DNA of 64,000 nucleotides from Clostridia bacterium (GTDB lineage: Bacteria; Bacillota_A; Clostridia; Oscillospirales; Acutalibacteraceae), in NCBI GenBank assembly GCA_017397065.1, contig JAFQKE010000024.1, forward strand, positions 70,107-134,106, written 5' to 3'. Shown here in pieces: positions 44,453 through 53,099 of this stretch; positions within the stretch are counted from its first letter, which is position 1; every line of letters starts with the position of its first letter. A model generated the notes under the pieces. The model saw only the letters and a program-made list of their open reading frames with translations, made no database searches and was not told where the DNA came from. The translations under genes and the position numbers were made by a program.

Positions 44453-47080
44453 TTATTTTTTAAGATTCATTACAATTTCGGCAACCTTTTCAATTGCTTC
44501 ATTAGCTTTGGATAAATCCTTACCGCCTGCCATTGCAGAATCAGGTTTGCCGCCACCGTTACCACCTGTGAGCTTGGCAACTTCTCGTACGATATTTCCT
44601 GCGTGACAGCCTTTTTCAATTGCCTCTTTACCACAAGCTGCAACGAATGTGAGCTTTTCTGCGTTTGTAACAGCAAGCACCAAAACAATATCAGCAAATT
44701 GAGATTTAATGGTATCACAAAGAGAACGAACAACGGGAATTTCCATTTGCGTAACTATTTTTGCAATAACTCTTACATTGTCAACATCCACCGCAGAAAC
44801 CATCATTTCGCTTACCTTTGTAGCGGCAAGCTTGGTTTCAAGAGTAGAAATTTGTCTTTCTTTCTCCTTTAAATCTGCCGAAAGCTGAGCGGCTTTTGCG
44901 GCAAGCTCTAAAGGATTTGCAAGCTTAAGCTCGCTTGCAGTATTAAGAACAATGTTTTTATATTCATCTAAAAGATTAAGCACGCCTGCGCCGGTAACGG
45001 CAGTAATGCGTCTTACGCCGGCAGCAACAGAGCTTTCAGAGATGATTTTAAAAAGTCCTATTGATGATGTGTTTGTAACATGTGTACCACCACAAAGCTC
45101 GGTTGAAAAATCTTTAACCGAAACAACACGAACGGTATCGCCGTATTTTTCGCCGAACAGAGCCATCGCACCCATAGCCTTAGCCTCTTCAATAGGCATT
45201 TCTTTAGTAACAACGGGGGTTGCGGAAAGTATAACTTCATTAACCGTAGCTTCAACCTCTGCTAATTCTTCAGCGGTAAGGGCAGAGAAGTGGGTGAAGT
45301 CAAAACGAACCTCATCTTTATTAACAAGCTGACCGGCCTGTTCAACGTGGTCACCTAAAACTTTACGAAGAGCAGCTTGAAGCAGATGAGCGGAGGTGTG
45401 ATTTCTACAGGTTGCGGCACGAACGCTGTCAGTTACCTCAGCAAAAATGGTATCTCCTGTGTTGGCTTCTCCCGAAACAAGTTCACCGTGATGTAAGTAA
45501 ACGCCGTTTCCGTTTTTACTTACACTCGATACATTGAATACAAAGGTGCCAGAGCGTATAATACCACAGTCGCCAACCTGACCACCACTTTCAGCATAGA
45601 AAGGAGTGCTATCTAAAACAATTGTGGCTTTTGCTCCGCTTGAAACAGATGAAACAAGCTCGCCCTCATTGATAATAGCGGTGATATTAGCTGAAGTCAT
45701 AAGCTTGGAATAACCAACAAATTCAGTAGCTGCAATACCGTCTAAAAGGGCATCGTCACCCTTCCAGGCGTTGGTATCAGAATCTTTTCTGGCATTTCTT
45801 GCACGGTCCTTTTGTTCCTGCATAAGCTTTTTAAAGCCTTCTACATCAACAGAAATACCTTTTTCCTCCAGTATATCGCAGGTGAGGTCAAGCGGGAATC
45901 CATAGGTGTCATTAAGCTTAAATGCCTCTTCACCTGAAAGCATTTTTTCGCCTGAAGCTATAAAATCGTTAAGGCGGCTGAGACCTTGGTCAATGGTTTT
46001 GAGGAAGCTTTCTTCTTCATAACCAACAACCTTTTTAATGTGAGCCATTTTGGTTCTGAGCTCAGGGTAGGCATCACCGCTTTCGGCGGCAACAGTATCA
46101 ATAAGCTCAACGAGGAAGGGACGTTCAATTCCCAAAAGACGACCGTGACGTGCGGCCCTGCGAAGAAGTCGGCGAAGAACATAGCCTCTGCCCTCATTGG
46201 ATGGCATAACGCCATCAGCAATCATAAAGCTGGTAGAACGAATATGGTCGGTAATAACACGCATAGAAACGTCAGATTTCTCATCGGTTTTATAGGTTAT
46301 ACCGCAAATTTTAGATAGGTGCTTCATTATGTTCTGGATGGTGTCAACCTCGAAAATATTGTCAACACCCTGAGAAATGCAGGCTAAACGCTCAAGTCCC
46401 ATACCGGTATCGATGTTGGGATGCTCGAGTGGAGCGTAGTTGCCGTTTCCGTCAGAATCAAACTGGGTGAATACAAGGTTCCAGAATTCAACATAGCGGT
46501 CACATTCGCAACCAATGGCACAATCGGGCTTGCCGCAGCCGTATTTTTCGCCTCGGTCATAGTGAAGCTCAGAACAAGGGCCGCAAGGACCTGTACCGTG
46601 CTCCCAGAAGTTATCCTCTTTGCCCATACGAACAATGCGGTCGGGTGATACACCAACCTCTTTGGTCCATATATCAAAGGCCTCATCGTCGTCCTGATAA
46701 ATAGTAACCCAAAGCTTGTCTACAGGCATTTCTAAAACCTTGGTGCAGAACTCCCAAGCCCATGCGGTGGCTTCGTGTTTAAAGTAATCACCAAAGGAGA
46801 AGTTACCGAGCATTTCAAAAAATGTGCCGTGACGAGCGGTTTTACCAACGCTTTCAATATCGGGAGTGCGGATGCACTTTTGGCAGGTGGTTACTCGTTT
46901 TTTAGGGGGAGTAATTTCGCCTGTGAAATATTTTTTCATAGGCGCCATACCCGAGTTGATTAAAAGCAAAGACTTGTCATTGTTAGGCACTAGCGAAAAG
47001 CTGTCAAGTCGCAAATGCTCCTTGCTCTCATAAAAAGAAAGATACTTTTCTCTAAGAGTGTTAAGTGACATCCATTCCAT
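44453..47080 (-). CDS. alaS: Alanyl-tRNA synthetase
   Basis: 875 residues, full length. The class II catalytic core begins at MSLNTLREKYLSFY; the editing domain has HTSAHLL and CGGTHV (zinc-site residues); the C-Ala domain ends with GGNGGGKPDSAMAGG. Charges tRNA-Ala and clears mischarged Ser/Gly. The start ATG 47080 is 8 bases after GAGGTG. Its leader is short (about 35 bases after the promoter) and holds no T-box. It heads the operon with HIT, comEC, holA, the toprim gene and the WYL gene. Confidence 0.98.
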   Translation of the reverse strand: MEWMSLNTLREKYLSFYESKEHLRLDSFSLVPNNDKSLLLINSGMAPMKKYFTGEITPPKKRVTTCQKCIRTPDIESVGKTARHGTFFEMLGNFSFGDYFKHEATAWAWEFCTKVLEMPVDKLWVTIYQDDDEAFDIWTKEVGVSPDRIVRMGKEDNFWEHGTGPCGPCSELHYDRGEKYGCGKPDCAIGCECDRYVEFWNLVFTQFDSDGNGNYAPLEHPNIDTGMGLERLACISQGVDNIFEVDTIQNIMKHLSKICGITYKTDEKSDVSMRVITDHIRSTSFMIADGVMPSNEGRGYVLRRLLRRAARHGRLLGIERPFLVELIDTVAAESGDAYPELRTKMAHIKKVVGYEEESFLKTIDQGLSRLNDFIASGEKMLSGEEAFKLNDTYGFPLDLTCDILEEKGISVDVEGFKKLMQEQKDRARNARKDSDTNAWKGDDALLDGIAATEFVGYSKLMTSANITAIINEGELVSSVSSGAKATIVLDSTPFYAESGGQVGDCGIIRSGTFVFNVSSVSKNGNGVYLHHGELVSGEANTGDTIFAEVTDSVRAATCRNHTSAHLLQAALRKVLGDHVEQAGQLVNKDEVRFDFTHFSALTAEELAEVEATVNEVILSATPVVTKEMPIEEAKAMGAMALFGEKYGDTVRVVSVKDFSTELCGGTHVTNTSSIGLFKIISESSVAAGVRRITAVTGAGVLNLLDEYKNIVLNTASELKLANPLELAAKAAQLSADLKEKERQISTLETKLAATKVSEMMVSAVDVDNVRVIAKIVTQMEIPVVRSLCDTIKSQFADIVLVLAVTNAEKLTFVAACGKEAIEKGCHAGNIVREVAKLTGGNGGGKPDSAMAGGKDLSKANEAIEKVAEIVMNLKK

Positions 47081-47121
47081 TAAAAAAACACCTCAAAATT
47101 AAAACATAATAATACTTATAA

Positions 47122-47150
47122 ATTATATACTTTTGGGCGAGTTTTGTCAA
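47122..47150 (-). promoter_or_regulatory. Promoter of the alaS operon
   Basis: Minus strand TTGACA (47150-47145), 17-bp spacer, TATAAT (47127-47122): both boxes are consensus. Confidence 0.88.
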
Positions 47151-47277
47151 TACAAAAGGGGATAAAAATAAATGTATGGCATTGATTTTTTGAAAAATAA
47201 AAATTTTTAAAAAATATATTGATTTATTTCATAAAATATGGCAAAATATAAGTATAATCTTTCAGGAGGTAATTTTT

Positions 47278-47817
47278 ATGGATTTAAAAGGTTCAAAAAC
47301 CGAGGCTAATTTGATGGCTGCTTTTGCCGGAGAATCTCAGGCAAGAAATAAGTACACCTATTATGCATCAAAGGCTAAGAAGGATGGTTACGTTCAGGTT
47401 GCCGAGCTTTTTGAGGAAACTGCAAACAATGAAAAAGAGCACGCAAAAATCTGGTTCAAGCTTTTGCACGATGGTGCCATTGCGGATACTGCAACAAATC
47501 TTGCAGATGCCGCCGCAGGCGAAAACTATGAGTGGACCGAAATGTATGCCGAGTTTGCTAAGGTAGCAAAGGAAGAGGGATTTGATCACATCGCATTTCT
47601 TTTTTCAGAGGTTGCTAAAATTGAAAAAGCTCACGAGGAGCGTTATCGCAAGCTTTTAAGCAATGTTGAGGGCTCAGTTGTATTCTCCAAAGATGGTGAC
47701 ATTATGTGGGAATGCTCCAACTGCGGACATCTTGTGTTCGGCAAAAAAGCTCCCGAAATGTGTCCTGTATGTTCACATCCACAGAGCTACTTCAAGGAGA
47801 AGGCTACTAATTACTAA
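47278..47817 (+). CDS. Rubrerythrin
   Basis: 179 residues. It detoxifies hydrogen peroxide in anaerobes using a di-iron centre and a rubredoxin-like iron. The four-helix part has the iron-ligand segments [14 protein letters not shown] and [13 protein letters not shown]. The C-terminal rubredoxin knot has CSNCGH and CPVC. Ribosome site AGGAGG precedes ATG 47278. It stands alone with its own terminator and supports an obligately anaerobic host. Confidence 0.97.
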   Translation: MDLKGSKTEANLMAAFAGESQARNKYTYYASKAKKDGYVQVAELFEETANNEKEHAKIWFKLLHDGAIADTATNLADAAAGENYEWTEMYAEFAKVAKEEGFDHIAFLFSEVAKIEKAHEERYRKLLSNVEGSVVFSKDGDIMWECSNCGHLVFGKKAPEMCPVCSHPQSYFKEKATNY

Positions 47818-47876
47818 TAGGTTAGCTATTCAAAGAATTTAAACTCAAATTAACTAAAAAGACTATGTTTAGTCAG

Positions 47877-47912
47877 TACCGACCCTTTAAAATTAGGGTC
47901 GGTATTTTTTTT
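47877..47912 (+). terminator. Terminator of rubrerythrin
   Basis: TACCGACCCT (47877-47886) with AGGGTCGGTA (47895-47904) and a long T-run. Confidence 0.92.
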
Positions 47913-47940
47913 GCGATTTTTCATTTTTATGTTGCATTAA

Positions 47941-47992
47941 ACAAACTAGTTTGTCTTAAATTGTTGTTAAAATAATTTTGGTGTGTTAAAAT
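47941..47992 (+). promoter_or_regulatory. Palindrome and putative promoter of the large GH-like gene
   Basis: A perfect 14-base palindrome ACAAACTAGTTTGT (47941-47954) lies just upstream of TTGTTA (47964-47969), 17-bp spacer, TAAAAT (47987-47992). The palindrome is a possible regulator site; LacI- or TetR-like binding is only a guess. Confidence 0.5.
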
Positions 47993-48040
47993 CGAATCAT
48001 AGGTTTAATCTTAATACATTACAAATAGGAGGATATGTTT

Positions 48041-51000
48041 ATGAAAACGTTCGCATTTGCAAACAATAATTTTGCACGAAAAACATTATCGGTGTTTTTA
48101 TGTGTTGCTTTATTGTTAGGGCTGATGCCTAGCTTATCATTTTTGGCAAAAGAGGTTTCGGCTGCACCCGTTTATGATTCATCGCTTGGTACTTACACCG
48201 AGGAAAACGGTGTATTAACCGCTACCGCATATGAAAACTGCGGATTCAGAGGTTGGTTTGATGAGGAAGGTAACGAGGTTTCGGTAGAGACTTCATTTAC
48301 TATTCCGTCGGGAAAAACCTCAGCTGATTATATTCCCGTTTTTTACAGCTATAATCTTTTAGAGAATGGCGATTTTGAGGCGTATAGTGTAGATGTCGAC
48401 CTCAAAACAAATGCTTTAAGCGATGACGAAACCTGGTATTTTTATGAGCCTAACGGCAATACCTGGCCTTCCTTTAAGACATCAAAGGACTATAACCATA
48501 CTGAAAATGGAAGCGTTTCTCTTAGAGCAAGTGTAATTTATAACACAGGCTATCGCTATTTTAGAAATTTGAAGCCTGATACCCAGTACACCTTAAAGTT
48601 CTGGTATTATTGTCCCGACGAAAACGGCGTATATTTAGACTACGCTTCTGTCTCGGCAGGTTTGGTAAAGGTTTCAGATGCATACGGAAGAAAAAACAGG
48701 GAGGGTGTCCTTGGTCACTATTCCAATACCACAGTATATAATGACTGGCAGGAGGTAAGCATTACCTTCTATACCGGAAGCAATACAGAGGCGACCTTAG
48801 CTTTCAGATATAGCCCTGTTGGCGTCGACTATACCAACAGCTTTATGTACATAGATGACCTCTCTCTTATAAGTGACGAAATGGCTGCACCTTCTACATA
48901 TGCAAATGACGATTTCTCAGATGACACTCCCGAAAACTGGGGAAGGATAGGAACGGTATCAAGGAACGTTGAATCTGGAAAGTTAAAGGTTGCGGCCGAG
49001 GCAAATGTTGCAGGTGTTCATTCTCGTGCTATGTGCCTTAAAAAAGGTTATAAATATACCTTTACCGCTACCGTTGACTTAAGTAACACCGATGACACTA
49101 ACTGGTTCTGCTGGTCTCTTACCAATGCAGCTGCCACTATAGGTAGCCTGGAAGCCGGTTCTTTGCTTCTTTCAGACGATTCTGCTACAACTAAATTAGG
49201 TATAAAGCGTAAGACTATAGGTACTAATGTTTCCCTTACTACTTCTAATGTGATAATAAAAACAGATGGTGCAGGCTCCAAGTGGCGTGTTCAGTTATAC
49301 GATAAGGTTAACGCTCTAAAGATAAATACTTACGATTTGTCTGCATGCACTTTGACAGTTGAATTTACCGCGCCCGAAACTACTGTGGCATATTTTAATA
49401 TCTGGGCCAACTATGATTACGACGACTATATGTTAATTGATAACTTTGCCGTTACCGAAACCGCACCTACCGACAGTACAGCGGCTATAGCGAATATGGT
49501 TGCTGATAATGCACTTGAATGTGTAGGTACCGCTATCCGTACCTCCGGCAAACAGGGTCTGCGTTATAAGACCGGTATTGATAAGAGATTGCTTTCTGTT
49601 GATAAAGATGGCAATCCTTACTTCGGCATCCGTGTCACAGAATATGGTACCGTTGCAATCAAAACTTCTTATCTTAACGGTCAAGAGCTTGTGCTTGACA
49701 AAACATATACTGATTCTAACGGCGATACTATGACCTCCAGGTTCGGTAGGGCATACCGTTTCGATTCCGCAAGTATAAAAAGCAACGATGATGCACGTTT
49801 TGACGAAAACGCTCATCAGATAAGTTACACAGGTGTTCTTATTAATATAGCCGAGAAATATGAGAACTCCGGCTATACTATGAGACCTTATGTTAAGTAT
49901 ACCGATTCCAATGGCAACGTACATACTATTTACGGTGATGCTTTGGATACCACAGTATTTGAGGTTTCCAAGCTTGCCTATTCCGCTAAAAATCCCGACG
50001 GCACCTTTGCCGAAGAACAGTCAACCAGAGAATATTTGTACAATAATATTTTAAAGAGATTCTTCGACAAAACTGTTACTATCAACAACGCTTCTACACC
50101 TGTTTCCACCACTTTCCAGGGTATAAATTCTACAGTTTACCACTGCTATACCTTTATGGAAGATTCTATGGGCAGATATTATACTGATGAAGCGGCCGCG
50201 AAGGAAATGGATAGACTCGTAGATTCGGGCGTAACAAATGTCCGTACCATATTTAAGTCTCAATTTGCATGGAACGGAGCAGCAACCTCCACCACCGATG
50301 GTTGGAATTGGAATTCTGCCGATATGCAGGCTGTTTATAAGTGGGCAAAAATGCTTCAGGACAGAGGTATTACAATTACCATTAACGCCGGCTGGCATAT
50401 TTATGATTTTATTGCCTATTATAACTATAATGTTCTTAAAAATAACAACTTAAGCTATAACGAAAACTCCGGCAACCGCGGACATTCTACTATTCCTGAG
50501 GTTGACTATCTCCACGGTGCAGGCACAGCCCTTTACGGTGAGGACAGCAAGGCCGCCGCTCTTAAAGCAGATATGAGAGGTTGTTTGGCACTTACCGATT
50601 CCGAGCTTTCACACTATTCTGTAGCCGCCGTCCGCTACGGTGAATGGATCGCTCGGGCTATGCAGGCTTTCAAGCAAAACGGCATAAATAATGTTGATTA
50701 TATTATGCCCTTTACCGAAAGCGGTGACTATCAGGGATCGCTTGTAAATGGCAAGTATACAGAAACTGACCCAACTTTCTCATATGATGAGTGGATTATT
50801 ATGACTGCCGGCCTTAATAACGCACTTAAAGATGCAGGCATCCGTAATAACGTTAAAATCATCGGACCCAACCAGTCACTCTATGCAAAGTATGGTCGCT
50901 CCAGAACGATGCTTGACTATTATCTTGATTTTGCGGCTGCAAATACCAAGTATGATATGGTAGATGTTCTTTCCTCTCACCAGTATACTTATGCATATAC

Positions 51001-51796
51001 TTCCGATGGAGGTAAAGGTTCTATTTACAATACTACCGAGCCTTACAATAACACCCTTGAAAACTTTAATTATTATATTCAACAGGTCGGTAATTCTGAT
51101 AAGGAGTTCTGGTGTGATGAGTTCTTCGCATATGGTGCGGATGCAACTTGGGCAGACGGAATTGGTATGCAGTTGACACAGGTTGCCGCAGGCTTTACTG
51201 CTGCCGCAAATACCGGTATTGACCGCCTTCTTTCCTGGCAGATATTTGACACGCTGTGGACCGATGCTACCAACACAGGCGGAGAGTTTATCGGTGGTGT
51301 TCACGCATGTGGAACCAGTCCCTCTATGATAAGCGGTAATAACCTTTACGGTTATGAGCAATATGCAAGCGACGTACCCCGTGTAACCTATTACGGACTT
51401 AACCTGCTTGGTAAATATCTCAGTAACAGGAATGCTATCGTTTATTCAACTGTTGTAACCAATGGTGTTGATACTACCAACGGTGGTGTTTATGTAACCA
51501 CTATCAAGGGCAATGACGGTAAAATTGCTATTCTTGCGGTTAATACAACACAGTCTGGTAAGAATGTTACTTATAATTTTGAAGATGTTGCAGATACCAA
51601 GTTTGTAAGGTACACCTATAATCCAAGCGGTATTACCCCCACCGCCGATGCAACCTCACTTCCAAGTGATGGTACTATAAGCTGCAATAACGGAAGCTTC
51701 TATGATTCAATTGCTCCGGGTTCATTTGCAATTTATGTGCAGGAACTAGATATTGTAGATAATGACGTTAATATGGATGCAGGCTTATTAGATTAA
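48041..51796 (+). CDS. Large secreted multidomain glycoside-hydrolase-like protein
   Basis: About 1251 residues starting at ATG 48041, 8 bases after AGGAGG (ATG 48035 is too close). Domains: signal peptide 1-~41 ending KEVSA; a short GWF-containing repeat-like piece; a carbohydrate-binding-like beta-sandwich ~103-280 (from NLLENGDFE); another ~289-475; a conserved module ~480-670 (GKQGLRYKTGID); a TIM-barrel-like part from ~688; and a C-terminal beta domain. Candidate catalytic residues are Glu893 (FTESGD) and Glu1027 (WCDEFF). No sortase signal or dockerin is seen, so it is probably released or held by its binding domains. Close paralog at 1-2170. The substrate is unknown and I do not recognise a defined GH family. 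Confidence 0.88.
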   Translation: MKTFAFANNNFARKTLSVFLCVALLLGLMPSLSFLAKEVSAAPVYDSSLGTYTEENGVLTATAYENCGFRGWFDEEGNEVSVETSFTIPSGKTSADYIPVFYSYNLLENGDFEAYSVDVDLKTNALSDDETWYFYEPNGNTWPSFKTSKDYNHTENGSVSLRASVIYNTGYRYFRNLKPDTQYTLKFWYYCPDENGVYLDYASVSAGLVKVSDAYGRKNREGVLGHYSNTTVYNDWQEVSITFYTGSNTEATLAFRYSPVGVDYTNSFMYIDDLSLISDEMAAPSTYANDDFSDDTPENWGRIGTVSRNVESGKLKVAAEANVAGVHSRAMCLKKGYKYTFTATVDLSNTDDTNWFCWSLTNAAATIGSLEAGSLLLSDDSATTKLGIKRKTIGTNVSLTTSNVIIKTDGAGSKWRVQLYDKVNALKINTYDLSACTLTVEFTAPETTVAYFNIWANYDYDDYMLIDNFAVTETAPTDSTAAIANMVADNALECVGTAIRTSGKQGLRYKTGIDKRLLSVDKDGNPYFGIRVTEYGTVAIKTSYLNGQELVLDKTYTDSNGDTMTSRFGRAYRFDSASIKSNDDARFDENAHQISYTGVLINIAEKYENSGYTMRPYVKYTDSNGNVHTIYGDALDTTVFEVSKLAYSAKNPDGTFAEEQSTREYLYNNILKRFFDKTVTINNASTPVSTTFQGINSTVYHCYTFMEDSMGRYYTDEAAAKEMDRLVDSGVTNVRTIFKSQFAWNGAATSTTDGWNWNSADMQAVYKWAKMLQDRGITITINAGWHIYDFIAYYNYNVLKNNNLSYNENSGNRGHSTIPEVDYLHGAGTALYGEDSKAAALKADMRGCLALTDSELSHYSVAAVRYGEWIARAMQAFKQNGINNVDYIMPFTESGDYQGSLVNGKYTETDPTFSYDEWIIMTAGLNNALKDAGIRNNVKIIGPNQSLYAKYGRSRTMLDYYLDFAAANTKYDMVDVLSSHQYTYAYTSDGGKGSIYNTTEPYNNTLENFNYYIQQVGNSDKEFWCDEFFAYGADATWADGIGMQLTQVAAGFTAAANTGIDRLLSWQIFDTLWTDATNTGGEFIGGVHACGTSPSMISGNNLYGYEQYASDVPRVTYYGLNLLGKYLSNRNAIVYSTVVTNGVDTTNGGVYVTTIKGNDGKIAILAVNTTQSGKNVTYNFEDVADTKFVRYTYNPSGITPTADATSLPSDGTISCNNGSFYDSIAPGSFAIYVQELDIVDNDVNMDAGLLD

Positions 51797-51820
51797 AATT
51801 CTCCTCCCAAAATTCAATAT

Positions 51821-51860
51821 AAGTCAGAAGGCTCGCTTTATGCGGGCTTTTTGACTTTTT
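51821..51860 (+). terminator. Terminator after the large GH-like gene
   Basis: AGTCAGAAGGCTCGC (51822-51836) pairs with GCGGGCTTTTTGACT (51842-51856), with T-rich ends. Confidence 0.85.
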
Positions 51861-51935
51861 GTGGCAAATTTTCATTCTTTTTCATAAAATATATTGCCGA
51901 TGTTTTTTCGGTAATATTTAAAAAGGAGGATGAAT

Positions 51936-52790
51936 ATGGCTGTTTTTTCTAACCAAGCAACCTTAAATTATAATGGTGCTAGCACAAATTCCAATATCGC
52001 ATTTGGTGAAATATTAGATGTGTTGACCGTAACAAAAAACGCTGTTGAGGGCAGTTACTCTCAGGGAGAAACCATAACCTATGCAGTTGCTCTTCGTAAT
52101 ACAGGCGGTAATGCTTTAAACGGTCTCACCCTTACCGATGATTTGGGCGGATATGAGTTTAACGGTAACACAGTTTATCCGCTGATTTATGAACAGGGCT
52201 CTTTGTTATATTATGTAGATGGCGTATTACAACCTGCTCCCACAGTAGCGGTAACTCCACCTCTTGTAATTTCGGGAATAAATATTCCAGCAAACGGTGA
52301 TGCCGTTATTATTTATCAGGCAACTGTCAGCAGATTTGCTAATCCTGAGATTGGCGGCGTTATCACCAATACCGCAACCGTAACAGGAGATGGGCTCAGT
52401 ACCCCCATAACAGCTACGGAAGCAGTAGATGCTAGGACGGCGGCAACACTTTCAATTTCAAAATCAATCACCCCATCACAGGTAGTTGATAATGATAGAA
52501 TAACCTACACCTTTATAATTCAAAATACCGGTAATGAAGAGGTTCTATCTACCGATAACGCAACCGTAACAGATACCTTTAATCCTACGTTAACAGCGCT
52601 TTCGGTGGAGTTTAATGGCGTTACTCTTGCAGAGGGTACAGATTACACCTATAACCAAACAGCTGGAGTTTTCCAGACCTTACCCGGTGCAATTACTGTT
52701 CCTGCAGCAACCTATACGGTAAACGAAACAACCGGCGAATATATTTTAACCCCCGGTATAGCAACCCTTACCGTAACAGGCACAATTTAA
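51936..52790 (+). CDS. DUF11-repeat protein
   Basis: About 284 residues. The N-terminus FSNQATLNYNG and two repeats with the pattern ITYxxxLRNTGG...LTDDL and ITYTFIIQNTGN...VTDTF fit the DUF11/TIGR01451 beta-sandwich repeats of Gram-positive surface proteins. No signal peptide or anchor is present, which is odd for a surface protein. ATG 51936 is chosen because AGGAGG ends only one base before the ATG at 51930 but seven before 51936, and the family starts MAVF. It lies between two GH-like genes; function unknown. Confidence 0.8.
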   Translation: MAVFSNQATLNYNGASTNSNIAFGEILDVLTVTKNAVEGSYSQGETITYAVALRNTGGNALNGLTLTDDLGGYEFNGNTVYPLIYEQGSLLYYVDGVLQPAPTVAVTPPLVISGINIPANGDAVIIYQATVSRFANPEIGGVITNTATVTGDGLSTPITATEAVDARTAATLSISKSITPSQVVDNDRITYTFIIQNTGNEEVLSTDNATVTDTFNPTLTALSVEFNGVTLAEGTDYTYNQTAGVFQTLPGAITVPAATYTVNETTGEYILTPGIATLTVTGTI

Positions 52791-52884
52791 TAGTTTACAG
52801 TTTATAGTTTAGAGTTATCATTTTGCCGGACGGCAAAAACTATCTGTTTATTTTGTGCAATACAGTACAATCAATTTCGTTTTT

Positions 52885-52910
52885 GGGGCTGTAAAAAAAC
52901 AGCCCCTGTT
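52885..52910 (+). terminator. Terminator after the DUF11 gene
   Basis: GGGGCTGT and ACAGCCCC arms around an A-run, then TGTTTT. The 309-base gap before the next gene also holds a small TTTTGCCGGACGGCAAAA hairpin (about 52821-52840), a promoter and a structured leader. Confidence 0.8.
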
Positions 52911-52948
52911 TTATATAATTTTTCTTTACAAAGGCAAAAGACCTATAA

Positions 52949-52977
52949 TTGACAAATGCACCTAAAAATGGTATTAT
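52949..52977 (+). promoter_or_regulatory. Promoter of the intracellular GH-like gene
   Basis: TTGACA (52949-52954), 17-bp spacer, TATTAT (52972-52977). Confidence 0.8.
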
Positions 52978-53012
52978 AAAATCATCTAAACACTTATCTT
53001 AAATTATATATT

Positions 53013-53059
53013 AGGGGAACTGACTTGTTCTAATCTAACAAGACATATAACCATCCCCT
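53013..53059 (+). promoter_or_regulatory. Structured 5' leader element
   Basis: Two nested helices: AGGGGA (53013-53018) with TCCCCT (53054-53059), and inside it CTTGTT (53024-53029) with AACAAG (53037-53042). An asymmetric internal loop lies between them. There is no T-run, so it is not a plain terminator. It could be a small regulatory RNA element; I do not recognise its class. Confidence 0.45.
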
Positions 53060-53099
53060 GTCTTTATAATAAAACAAAAAATGAAAGGGTGTGTTTATA

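Noticed and set aside
47081..47121. Possible T-box for alaS
   Set aside because: The distance from promoter to start codon is too short and no T-box sequence is present.
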